From: Bifidobacterium reuteri DSM 23975
GTDB taxonomy: Bacteria; Actinomycetota; Actinomycetes; Actinomycetales; Bifidobacteriaceae
DNA: 64,000 nucleotides
Assembly: GCF_000741695.1 (NCBI RefSeq)
Contig: NZ_JGZK01000003.1
Span: 124,001-188,000, forward strand
Direction: 5' to 3'
Both the position numbers and the translations under genes were made by a program. The notes under the pieces are model-generated. The model ran no database searches. It was not told the origin of the DNA and saw nothing but the letters and a program-made list of their open reading frames with translations. Every line of letters starts with the position of its first letter. Position 1 is the first letter of the stretch. This document shows positions 22,601-31,258 of the stretch, piece by piece.

Positions 22601-23005
22601 CGGCAGCCGGCCCTCCACGACCGCATAGGTGGAGACGGTCTCGGGCAGCGAGTGGATACGAAGACTGTAATCGCTGTCCGCGATCGTCACATCCTTGAAG
22701 TAACCGAATTCGGCGTCCTTCACACCGGCTGTTCCACGAATGATCGCCTCGTCGTCGGCGGTTAGGCCGTAGTCGCTGATCACGGTCACATCCGCAAGAT
22801 TGTGCTCGTCGTAGAACGCGCGGCCTGTGGCCCGCATGTCAGGCGCGGTGGCGAACAGACCCACGAGGGCGAACGATCCTAGGGCCATGAGGCTCACGAT
22901 GGAGGCGAACCTCCCCTTGGATTTGGCGAGGGTGGCACGGATGTCGCGCCACAGCATGCGTTTGCGAGGTCTGCGAAGCCTGCGAGACGTCATAGCGCTC
23001 ACCAT
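19649..23005 (-). CDS. ABC transporter permease, FtsX/MacB type with long coiled coil
   Basis: A 1118-residue membrane protein. One transmembrane helix lies near residues 30-52, followed by an extracellular MacB-like periplasmic domain. A long Gln/Ala/Lys-rich coiled coil spans about residues 265-560 (repeated QLTDAQ, QLNQGQ, AEKQIADAE). Then comes an FtsX block of three helices (about 575-710), a second extracytoplasmic domain and a final FtsX block at about 990-1110. This is the two-FtsX architecture common in Gram-positive lipid or peptide-stress exporters. Its start overlaps the ATPase gene by 7 bases, so the pair forms one transporter. Confidence 0.9.
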   Translation of the reverse strand: MVSAMTSRRLRRPRKRMLWRDIRATLAKSKGRFASIVSLMALGSFALVGLFATAPDMRATGRAFYDEHNLADVTVISDYGLTADDEAIIRGTAGVKDAEFGYFKDVTIADSDYSLRIHSLPETVSTYAVVEGRLPQAAGEIALDSGERDRFAVGSSIRVTELPDIAGDTVLRRTDFTVVGFVEASDIVSNLNMGQSTAGSGELDGYAVVTAGTFDSSVAMIGRVTFEDTAGLNYWDDAYRDRVQDHKTMLSRRLANQPAARRDSIRSERREQIAKAQEQVDDAKQQLTDAQTQLDDAKAQIESGKDQLTQGQLDAVDQASSAAAELAGATAQIASANSTLSAAQTQLAAGAQQLNQGQGSLELAWLQLNQAGKQLTVARVALDASKTALDATGRLLASWEKTGITGNAYQSLKGRYDQALADWNTAADTYNAMLNQYNSGLEQFNEGAAKLDQGSEEYQKNAAAIAEAQKLLASKQTELGHAVSTAASGSASDGAAQMIQGQRDLEKAEDEYDQKLKEFNDAKPEAEKQIADAERQIKLASEKVDTLEVPAYSIDGRREGLTSEGYRVYEIIADIVMKLARIFPIFLYFVAALVTFTTMGRMVDEERTNSGTLKALGYGNADIMKKFLFYGFSASTAGTILGVAAGHTILPLIVYHAYDSGFTMPRIELHFHLGVTAAAFLLAWASAVAPAWIAASRELKERPAALLLPKPPAKGSKIFLERITPVWDRLNFTRKVTARNLFRYKSRGFMTIFGVAGAVSLLTAGLGVQASIGQIGEHQFGGIIHYDLIVAEKSDNNADQRDAVSKAVAPADGDDGNRAIDQSAPIRYEELTTTAGKQGDKQTITLIVTDDAYNFGDYITLRDRVSHDPQVLTDRGAIISERMADMLGAKAGDTISVTDPDGTERKVRVDGVTEMYIGHFMFMSSGGFGRAFHADYQSNAYMVRLKDSSVGNANRQGADLMTVDGVKGVVQNITMRNQVATIVDSLDQIMEVLILVAALLAVVILYNLTNLNVSERIRELSTIKVLGFHTGETTMYIYRETIILSVLGVLAGYGFGAILHRYIITEVPPDEVMFDPALAWSAFAVPLAVVVVVLAMLGWVVWRRLKDVDMLGALKSVE

Positions 23006-23700
23006 TCCAAGTCCTCGATGTCCATGGGGTGCTCGTTGACCTCGATGGATTTAACTCGCGCGTCATGCATGTGGATCACGCGATCGGCGATGGGCGCGAT
23101 GGCGGAGTTGTGGGTGACGATCACCACGGTGGCGCCCTTGACGCGGCTCTGGTCCTGCAGGATGCGCAGCACCTGCTTGCCGGTGTTGTAGTCGAGCGCA
23201 CCGGTCGGCTCGTCGCACAGGAGAATCTTGGGGTTCTTGGCCACAGCGCGGGCGATGGCGACGCGCTGCTGCTCACCGCCGGAGAGCTGCGCCGGGAAGT
23301 TGTCGATGCGGTCCTTCAGCCCCACATCCACGAGCGCCTGAACCGGATCCTGCGCATCGCGCACGATTTCGGAAGCGAGTTCGACGTTCTCCTTCGCGGT
23401 GAGATTCGAGACGAGGTTGTAGAACTGGAATACGAACCCGATATCGGTGCGGCGGTAGTCTGTCAACTGCCGTGCAGTGTAGTTCGAGATGTCTTTGCCG
23501 TCGATGATCACCTGCCCCTCGCTGTTGGTGTCCATGCCGCCGAGAATGTTGAGCACAGTCGATTTGCCGGCGCCGGATGCACCGAGGATGATCGCCAGCT
23601 CGCCTTTCTCGATGCTGAAGTTCACGTCGTTGTTGGCGACGATAGTGGCGTCGCCCATATGGTAACGCTTGAAACTATGCATCATTTCAATGTAGGCCAT
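22999..23700 (-). CDS. ABC transporter ATP-binding protein, LolD/MacB type
   Basis: The 233-residue ATPase of the FtsX-type exporter that follows. Walker A is GASGAGKST, the Q-loop is in FQFYNL, the signature LSGGEQQR, Walker [13 protein letters not shown] and the H-loop VTHNSAI. The start at 23700 (MAYIEMM) is chosen because AAGGAAGGTGG lies 6-16 bases upstream; an in-frame ATG at 23730 overlaps the operator-like palindrome. It is transcribed divergently from the TetR gene, which probably represses it. Confidence 0.93.
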   Translation of the reverse strand: MAYIEMMHSFKRYHMGDATIVANNDVNFSIEKGELAIILGASGAGKSTVLNILGGMDTNSEGQVIIDGKDISNYTARQLTDYRRTDIGFVFQFYNLVSNLTAKENVELASEIVRDAQDPVQALVDVGLKDRIDNFPAQLSGGEQQRVAIARAVAKNPKILLCDEPTGALDYNTGKQVLRILQDQSRVKGATVVIVTHNSAIAPIADRVIHMHDARVKSIEVNEHPMDIEDLEW

Positions 23701-23724
23701 CGATACCACCTTCCTTTGAATAAA

Positions 23725-23734
23725 CAACATGTTG
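23725..23734. promoter_or_regulatory. Candidate TetR operator 1
   Basis: CAACATGTTG, a perfect palindrome within AAACAACATGTTGATT, 25 bases before the ABC ATPase start. The same core, extended to AACAACATGTTGAT, recurs before the TetR gene (23849-23858), which fits a shared autorepressing regulator. Confidence 0.65.
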
Positions 23735-23795
23735 ATTTACTGCCATGATGATAAGGACGGCACAAAAGCCATGTCAACGAACGATTTCTGCCATT

Positions 23796-23812
23796 CTGTT
23801 CAAATTGAACAG
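23796..23812. promoter_or_regulatory. 17-bp palindrome in the divergent promoter region
   Basis: CTGTTCAAATTGAACAG is a perfect palindrome about one central base. It is immediately followed by TCTTATAAAAT, which could contain a -10 box for the TetR gene. It may be a second regulator site or a variant operator. Together with the two CAACATGTTG sites this intergenic region has three palindromes in about 135 bases. Confidence 0.5.
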
Positions 23813-23848
23813 TCTTATAAAATCCGTTCATTATGGCATTAAATGAAC

Positions 23849-23858
23849 AACATGTTGA
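23849..23858. promoter_or_regulatory. Candidate TetR operator 2
   Basis: A second exact CAACATGTTG, in GAACAACATGTTGATAG, 75 bases ahead of the chosen TetR start. It shares 14 bases with operator 1 (AACAACATGTTGAT). Confidence 0.65.
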
Positions 23859-23932
23859 TAGAATCTGTTGTAGATTGCTATGATTCAGCAATAGCCGATC
23901 ACACAACTCAACTCATACTTGAGGAGAAGCCC

Positions 23933-24553
23933 ATGGCATCCGCAACAGGCAAACGCAATACGAAAACCGAGGCCAAAATCAAGTCCGCATTCACCACGCT
24001 GGTTAAGTCGAAAGGCTTCGAAGCGATGACCGTCAGCGATATCGCTCGAACCGCAGACATCAATCGCGGCACGTTCTATATGCATTATGTCGACAAGTTC
24101 AACCTGCGCCAACAACTCATCAACGACACCATTGACGATTTGACGCGCATTCTCGTCGAACGCGTCAATCCAACCGAACCAACTATCAGTCAAGCCGGCA
24201 AATCAGTCGTTGACGTATTTCAATCTCAATCCATCGCCAAAGCACTGCAATATGTGAAAAACGACTATACATTCTTCGACGCGATATCACAATCCGGCAA
24301 CGACATGTCTCTCTACGAGCGTTTCAAGGACGTGCTCAAGCGACTCATCATCACGCAGGCGAAACACCGGGATGCCGAACCACAAACCATCTACAACGGC
24401 ATTCCGGCCGACTATGCGATGGAAATTCTCGTCTCCGCCGTCGCCTCTATCGTCTGGCTGTGGATTCGACGGGGATGCAAAGAATCCCCTGAGGAAATAT
24501 GTCTCATCATCGAACGCAACAAAACCACTGCGCCGGCGGACATTCTGTGGTGA
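23933..24553 (+). CDS. TetR-family transcriptional regulator
   Basis: A 206-residue repressor-like protein. The N-terminal helix-turn-helix is typical: TKTEAKIKSAF, GFEAMTVSDIA, then DINRGTFYMHYVDK as recognition helix with the TFY..Y hallmark. The C-terminal ligand-binding domain is of the TetR_C_7 kind (VVDVFQSQSIAKALQY). The start is set at the ATG at 23933 behind GAGGAGA; an ATG at 23843 would place operator 2 inside the coding region. It faces the ABC exporter genes, which suggests control of an efflux system by a membrane-active compound. Confidence 0.9.
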   Translation: MASATGKRNTKTEAKIKSAFTTLVKSKGFEAMTVSDIARTADINRGTFYMHYVDKFNLRQQLINDTIDDLTRILVERVNPTEPTISQAGKSVVDVFQSQSIAKALQYVKNDYTFFDAISQSGNDMSLYERFKDVLKRLIITQAKHRDAEPQTIYNGIPADYAMEILVSAVASIVWLWIRRGCKESPEEICLIIERNKTTAPADILW

Positions 24554-24615
24554 CTGCACTCGCGCCCAGGTCTGGCACATCGCGCTGTCATGGTGGTGCC
24601 ATGTGGGACCCCCGC

Positions 24616-25680
24616 TCACCGTGACCCATGGCTCGTATTCTTCGACGGATTCAACGGCGTGCGCTCGGAGGCACGCAGGCACGGACGGCCCTGCACCACC
24701 TCGATCTGAGCGGGCGGCGGCTCCTGGCCGTTGCGCTGCGCCTCGATCTGCCCATACAGCATGCGGAAGGCCCGCTCCCCCATCTCATGGAAATTCTGGG
24801 TGTAGCTGGTGAGCGCCGGTTCCCACATGGCATCGAAACGCATATCATCGAACCCGACCACGCTCACATCATCGGGGACCTTCCGTCCCGCCTCGCGCAG
24901 TCCCTTCATCACTGCGATGGCGATTTCATCGGTTGCGGCGAAGACGGCAGTCACGCTTCCCCGGGAACCCAATGTCTTGCCGGCCGTAAAGGCGGCGTCA
25001 AGATCGGCGAATGGCACCAGTACCGGATCAGGCACCTCGACACCACGTTCGGCGAGCGCGTCGCGCCAGCCGTTCGAGCGTGAATTGTCACCGGCATCCT
25101 GATCCCAGGCCACATGGAATACGGTCTTATGCCCCAAGTCGAGCAAATGCATGGTCATCCATCGCCCACCATCACGCTCGGCGTTAATCACCTGATAGTC
25201 GCCATCGCCGAAGCCTCCGCCGACGACCACCGCGGGAATGTCCTTCGGCAGCCGCTTCAGCGCCTCAACACCGGCCCAGCCATACTCGTAGACGATGACG
25301 CCCGCCGGCCGCACTGACAAGCCCATACGCACTCGAGCCTCGACCGACCCCATGTCCGACTCGTCCAGGGACACGATGTTGAGCAGGAACCGTTGCATGC
25401 GGGCGGCAGACTCCACACCATGATTGGTGGCCGAAGTCGATACCTCGTCAGGCTTTGACGCGAACACCGTCACGATATCCATCTCGCGGTTCGACAAAGC
25501 TCTGGCGGCGACACTCGGCTCATAGCCAAGCTCTTCGATGGCTCGGGCGATGCGCCTGCGCTTCTCCTCCGTGATGCCCGCCGTGCCGTTGAGGAAACGA
25601 GACACCGTCGGGGCGGAGACCCCGGCAAGCTTGGCGACATCCTTGATCACCGGCCGTTTGCGCCCAGCACTTCTCGCCAT
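24616..25680 (-). CDS. LacI-family transcriptional regulator
   Basis: A 354-residue sugar-responsive regulator. The helix-turn-helix is VIKDVAKLAGVSAPTVSRFL with the hinge helix PSVAARALSNR. A periplasmic-binding-protein-like sensor domain follows (VSVVGFDDMRFDAMWEPALTSY is the usual late block). No sugar gene is adjacent. Its upstream region contains LacI-type palindromes (25806 and 25904), so autoregulation and control of the divergent 42-residue protein gene are plausible. The effector is unknown. Confidence 0.9.
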   Translation of the reverse strand: MARSAGRKRPVIKDVAKLAGVSAPTVSRFLNGTAGITEEKRRRIARAIEELGYEPSVAARALSNREMDIVTVFASKPDEVSTSATNHGVESAARMQRFLLNIVSLDESDMGSVEARVRMGLSVRPAGVIVYEYGWAGVEALKRLPKDIPAVVVGGGFGDGDYQVINAERDGGRWMTMHLLDLGHKTVFHVAWDQDAGDNSRSNGWRDALAERGVEVPDPVLVPFADLDAAFTAGKTLGSRGSVTAVFAATDEIAIAVMKGLREAGRKVPDDVSVVGFDDMRFDAMWEPALTSYTQNFHEMGERAFRMLYGQIEAQRNGQEPPPAQIEVVQGRPCLRASERTPLNPSKNTSHGSR

Positions 25681-25805
25681 CTCCTACTGCACCTCTCTCT
25701 AGCACTGTTGCATATGGCCAACTGGTTCAACAGTACAATGTCATCGACACAATGACAGCCCAGCTTTTGTTCGCATTCTTAGCAGCACAATTGAAATCAA
25801 TATCG

Positions 25806-25813
25806 AACCGGTT
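25806..25813. promoter_or_regulatory. Partial LacI-type operator
   Basis: AACCGGTT within ATCGAACCGGTTAGAT, between the LacI gene and the small ORF, about 98 bases upstream of the stronger palindrome at 25904. It could be an auxiliary site. Confidence 0.4.
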
Positions 25814-25903
25814 AGATTGAGGCGGCAGTAGGAACAGCGGGATTCTGCGCGAAACGCCGTAGCGTCATGCATCACTTGCCTTGCGCCCGCTATTACGCTA
25901 TTC

Positions 25904-25917
25904 TGAAACCGGTTTCA
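25904..25917. promoter_or_regulatory. LacI-family operator palindrome
   Basis: TGAAACCGGTTTCA is a perfect 14-bp palindrome with the central CG typical of LacI/GalR operators. It lies 57 bases before the start of the 42-residue protein gene. Confidence 0.7.
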
Positions 25918-25973
25918 AAAGAAGCCAACAATCATCAAAGCCCTGTGGCTTTGACCGACGAAAGGAAACGATT

Positions 25974-26102
25974 ATGTCTTTCAAGGATTCCGTGATGCGT
26001 GGTCTCGCTCTGTACGGCATCAGCTCCATGGCCCAGTCCGGCATGGCCAATGGCAAGATCATGGCCGACGTGCTCAAGGACGTCGAGAAGAACGCCCGCT
26101 GA
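25974..26102 (+). CDS. Small 42-residue protein behind a LacI-type operator
   Basis: A short ORF with a strong ribosome site (AAAGGAAA). The product is MSFKDSVMRGLALYGISSMA followed by a Gly/Met-rich middle and an amphipathic C-terminus (DVLKDVEKNAR). There is a possible short helix but no clear membrane segment or signal peptide. A perfect LacI-type palindrome precedes it and a rho-independent terminator follows, so it looks like a complete monocistronic unit. The function is unknown. An in-frame ATG at 25881 would read through the operator and is less likely. Confidence 0.7.
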   Translation: MSFKDSVMRGLALYGISSMAQSGMANGKIMADVLKDVEKNAR

Positions 26103-26221
26103 ACGTCAACCCCCATGCTGGCGAATAAGCTACAAACCTATTCTTCAGCTGGGCACAAGACAATACGAATAGAAGACTCGATAATTCAACATCCGGCTAT
26201 GAACCGGAATAATTGAAATAT

Positions 26222-26250
26222 CGGACAAAGGCGTCCGCTTTTTCTTTTTT
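26222..26250 (+). terminator. Rho-independent terminator after the 42-residue protein gene
   Basis: CGGAC (26222-26226) pairs with GTCCG (26232-26236) around AAAGG, followed by CTTTTTCTTTTTT. It serves the plus strand. The T-tract ends 14 bases before the hemW stop codon on the other strand. Confidence 0.75.
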
Positions 26251-26263
26251 GCATGCTGATCGA

Positions 26264-27586
26264 TCACATACCCGCCAGATCGAAGAACCGCTCTATGAGC
26301 ATATCGTTGAGCAATCGTCCTTTGCGTGTGGGTATCACCCTATGCCCCTCACAGACAATCAGCCCTTCGTCAATCAACGGATGCAACTGGTCCACGACTA
26401 TGGATCGCAGTATCGACGACGTCTTCCCCACCGGTTTCGTGGCGTTGAATTCCTCGATTTCGTGGTTGATACGGCCGAGGTCGAGGCCGTCACGGATGCG
26501 CAGTCCCAACATGATGAGCTCTTCGAGGTTTTCCTCGGGAGTGATTGCCTCACTGCCGCCCCATGGTATGTGACCCTCGTTGAGCGCGGTGCCCCACAGT
26601 CGTGGATGGGCAATGTCCCAGGCCCGCAGGGCGTTCATGACCACGGTCTGTTCCCTCGGTTGGGCGGTCGGGAACTCCATCTCTCTCCCAGTCAGCTTCG
26701 CTGACAGCCCCCTTGTCAGAGGAGGCCGACCGGACACATCGGCGCGCGCATTGTAGTGCGAATGCGCGCCGGGCCCGAGGCCCGCCCAGTCGACGTTGCG
26801 CCAGTAACCAAGATTATGGCGGCTTTCGTAGCCGGGGCGTGCCCAGTTCGAGACCTCGTACCATCCGAGACCGGCTGCGGAGAACAGGTCGTCAGCGATC
26901 TCGTATTTGGCGGCCTCGTCGTCGTCATCCGGTTTCGACAGCGCGCCGGCGGCGATGCGACGCCCCATCTTGGTGGTGGGTTCTACAGTAAGCGCGTATG
27001 CGGAGATGTGGTTCACGCCAAGGTCGATGGCGGTGTTGACCGACGTGCGCCAATCGTCGAGGCTCTCCCCCGGCGCGCCGTAGATGAGGTCCACGCTGGA
27101 GCGCAGACCGAACCTGTTCGCGGCGCGCACGCCGGCCTCCACGCTGGCGGGCGTGTGCGTGCGGTCAAGAGTCTTGAGCACATGCGGCACCGCCGACTGC
27201 ATGCCGAAGGAGATGCGGGTGAAGCCGCCCTCGGCGAGCTTGCCGATGTAGTACTCGTTGACGGTGTCCGGATTGGCTTCGGTGGTGATTTCGGCATCGG
27301 GCTCAAGACCCCAGATGCGCCGAATCGCCTCGAGCATGGCCACCAGATCATCTGCGGAGAGGATGGTGGGCGTGCCGCCTCCGAAGAACACGGTCGACGC
27401 CGACGGTTCGTCAATGCCGTGCTCGAGCTGCCATGCGCGCGTCAGCTCCATCTCGCGGATGACCATGTTGGCATAGTTGCCGCGCGAGGCACCTGCGCCG
27501 AGATCCACAGCCGTGTACGTGTTGAAATCGCAATACCCACAACGACGCAGACAGAACGGCACGTGGATGTATATTTCGTAGGTCAT
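26264..27586 (-). CDS. hemW: HemW-like radical SAM protein
   Basis: A 440-residue radical SAM protein of the HemW (formerly HemN-like) group, thought to act as a haem chaperone rather than as coproporphyrinogen oxidase. The 4Fe-4S motif is FCLRRCGYC (Cys12, Cys16, Cys19), followed by FGGGTPT and the HemW block SVDLIYGAPG. The C-terminal HemN domain has EELIMLGLRIRDG. A palindromic repeat (26675-26728) sits in frame and encodes about 18 residues of a loop near residue 290 (RPPLTRGLSAKLTG). The ribosome site GAGGGGAG is part of another copy of the repeat at 27598. Confidence 0.88.
   Translation of the reverse strand: MTYEIYIHVPFCLRRCGYCDFNTYTAVDLGAGASRGNYANMVIREMELTRAWQLEHGIDEPSASTVFFGGGTPTILSADDLVAMLEAIRRIWGLEPDAEITTEANPDTVNEYYIGKLAEGGFTRISFGMQSAVPHVLKTLDRTHTPASVEAGVRAANRFGLRSSVDLIYGAPGESLDDWRTSVNTAIDLGVNHISAYALTVEPTTKMGRRIAAGALSKPDDDDEAAKYEIADDLFSAAGLGWYEVSNWARPGYESRHNLGYWRNVDWAGLGPGAHSHYNARADVSGRPPLTRGLSAKLTGREMEFPTAQPREQTVVMNALRAWDIAHPRLWGTALNEGHIPWGGSEAITPEENLEELIMLGLRIRDGLDLGRINHEIEEFNATKPVGKTSSILRSIVVDQLHPLIDEGLIVCEGHRVIPTRKGRLLNDMLIERFFDLAGM
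26675..26728. repeat. Palindromic repeat inside hemW
   Basis: On the minus strand, GGCCTCCTCTGACAAGGGGGCTGTCAGCGAAGCTGACTGGGAGAG. It has the same arrangement as the intergenic copies: a C/T-rich arm, GTCAGC-GAAGCTGAC inner stem and a G-rich arm. It lies in the hemW reading frame without breaking it. Confidence 0.7.
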
Positions 27587-27597
27587 ATACGTGTTAC

Positions 27598-27713
27598 TCC
27601 CCTCAGTCAGCTCCGCTGACAGCTCCCCTCAGAGAGGAGAGCCAGGAAATAATGCTCGGCTACCACCTCACTCAGGCTTCGCCGGGAGTCCCCTCGTCAG
27701 AGGGGGCTCCTCA
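27598..27713. repeat. Two adjacent palindromic repeats between hemW and lepA
   Basis: The first (27598-27645) contains CAGTCAGCTCCGCTGACAGC within CTCCCCT...AGAGGAGAG. The second (27667-27711) contains CACTCAGGCTTCGCCGGGAGTCCCC and GTCAGAGGGGGCTCC. Both match the family seen in hemW and in the MITE cores. The first copy reaches to 11 bases from the hemW start and contributes its Shine-Dalgarno. Confidence 0.65.
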
Positions 27714-27716
27714 CAA

Positions 27717-29597
<1,881 letters not shown>

Positions 29598-29743
29598 CGC
29601 ATTCCTCCTCTTGGCATATACTCAAACTTCACCTAGTGTAGCCGAAGGACTGTATTCGGCGTGGCATTGTGCAAGTTTTTCCGGGGCCTATGCTATCCTC
29701 ATACTTTTGTATGTCCTTGTAAAACACATCGTTTGGAGTAAAC

Positions 29744-30004
29744 GTGGCAAACATTAAGTCGCAGAAGAAGCGCGTGCTCACCAATGAGAAGCGTCACCTT
29801 CGCAACGTGGCTGTGAAGTCCGGCCTGAAGACCGCTATCCGCGCCACTCGCGAAGCCATCGCCGCCGGTGACAAGGCTGCCGCCGAGGCCGCCTACAAGG
29901 TCGCTGCCCAGAAGCTCGACAAGGCTGCTGGCGCTGGCGTGATCCACAAGAACCAGGCCGCCAACCGCAAGTCCGGCCTCGCCGTCGCGATTAACGCCCT
30001 GTGA
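29744..30004 (+). CDS. rpsT: 30S ribosomal protein S20
   Basis: An 86-residue basic protein binding 16S r[24 protein letters not shown] is the S20 N-terminus, and the chain is helical and rich in Ala/Lys throughout. It starts at GTG with TTTGGAG upstream. The short leader between the lepA promoter side and this gene holds the divergent promoters. Confidence 0.97.
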   Translation: MANIKSQKKRVLTNEKRHLRNVAVKSGLKTAIRATREAIAAGDKAAAEAAYKVAAQKLDKAAGAGVIHKNQAANRKSGLAVAINAL

Positions 30005-30030
30005 GCATAAACCTGTATTAAGGTTCATCG

Positions 30031-30063
30031 ACAGCCCTGTAGTCCATCGGATTGCAGGGCTGT
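30031..30063 (+). terminator. Probable terminator after rpsT
   Basis: ACAGCCCTG (30031-30039) pairs with CAGGGCTGT (30055-30063). The downstream tail TGCATAT is only weakly T-rich. Position 27 bases after the stop codon supports the role. Confidence 0.6.
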
Positions 30064-30137
30064 TGCATATCCATTGCCCTGTCCTTGCCTGTCCCGCTTC
30101 GCCGAGCGAAAGGCACAACCAAGCCTGCTGATAAAAC

Positions 30138-30182
30138 CTCATCATGCGTGCGCTGACTGGCTGTCAGCGCACGCATGATGAG
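30138..30182 (-). terminator. Perfect 20-bp hairpin between convergent rpsT and TRIC genes
   Basis: The arms 30138-30157 and 30163-30182 pair without mismatch around TGGCT. On the minus strand GGTTTTATC follows, so it can end transcription of the TRIC gene at 30261. It may work on both strands. Confidence 0.7.
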
Positions 30183-30260
30183 ATAAGGGGCCATCAACCC
30201 TCAGAAAACGTACGCCACAACCTGCGCCGGCACCTACACTGCACCGCACAAGGATAGTGA

Positions 30261-31010
30261 TTACTTGACTGATTCGCCGTGCTCATCGTCGCCGCTGGCA
30301 TGCGGGTGAATCACCGGGCGCTTCAGATACTTGTCCTCCCCCGGCAGATAGACGTGCTGCCGAGGCATCGCACCCGGCATAGTGACATTGAATGCCACGG
30401 AGAGCAGACGTATCGTGACCACGATGATGACGATGAGCACATCGAGAATCATCTCCGAACGCATGTCGAACCAGCCATACCGCACTCCCCTCCACACCAG
30501 CACGGTGAGGAGGCAGCCGATGAAGGACGGCACCGCATACAGATGCTTGTCACGGATGATCATGGGCACGTCGCCGATGAAAATGTCACGAATAAGGCCG
30601 CCGGCAAGCGCGGTGAACATGCCGAGAAACACGGCGGTCATGCCGGACATGCCGTATGCGAGGGCTTTCGCAGTGCCATTGACCGCGAAAAGCCCAAGTC
30701 CCAACGCGTCGATGACGGTCATGGTCCATTTGAATTTCTTGACTTCCGGATGGGCGAACACCACTATGACGCCGGAGAACAGCGTAGTCAGCACATAGCC
30801 TTTATCGGTGATGCCCACAGGCGGCAACGCGCCGAGCATCACATCACGGAACAGACCGCCGCCGAGCGCGGTAAGCCAGCCGCACAGCATGATGGAGAAG
30901 ATGTCATAGCCCTTCTGGATAGCGGACAAGCCTCCGGATAGCCCCCAACACATGATGGCGAGGTACTCGATGCCGACGAACACCATGTTGGATTCCAATG
31001 CCACGTGCAT
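30261..31010 (-). CDS. TRIC-like (UPF0126/YicG) membrane protein
   Basis: A 249-residue integral membrane protein built from two similar three-helix repeats, each holding the family signature: GGGLFRDVMLG and GGLIRDIFIGDVP. About seven hydrophobic segments span residues 8-210, followed by a hydrophilic His-rich tail. Bacterial members are related to trimeric intracellular cation channels, and some are linked to glycine transport, so cargo is uncertain. AAGGAGTG precedes the ATG. The 249-base stretch upstream to the RNA-ligase gene contains nothing recognised. Confidence 0.88.
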   Translation of the reverse strand: MHVALESNMVFVGIEYLAIMCWGLSGGLSAIQKGYDIFSIMLCGWLTALGGGLFRDVMLGALPPVGITDKGYVLTTLFSGVIVVFAHPEVKKFKWTMTVIDALGLGLFAVNGTAKALAYGMSGMTAVFLGMFTALAGGLIRDIFIGDVPMIIRDKHLYAVPSFIGCLLTVLVWRGVRYGWFDMRSEMILDVLIVIIVVTIRLLSVAFNVTMPGAMPRQHVYLPGEDKYLKRPVIHPHASGDDEHGESVK

Positions 31011-31258
31011 GCCTCACTCCTTCTCATCCGCTTCGAGCCGGGCGAATAGCCCGAATACCCCACCGCTCGCATCGGCCTAGGGCCGTAACGAGCGTACACC
31101 CAGCAGTGCGCGAGGCCGCACAGGCAACACCCCGGAGGCAACACCGCGTCGCGAATGCCACAGTGTCAACGCCACGTCGCGAGCATCACGGTGGGCGCGC
31201 GCCGATGATTATTGGCCCGTCGCGCACCTGCCGGGCCATGGGCAATGATTCCGCCCCG

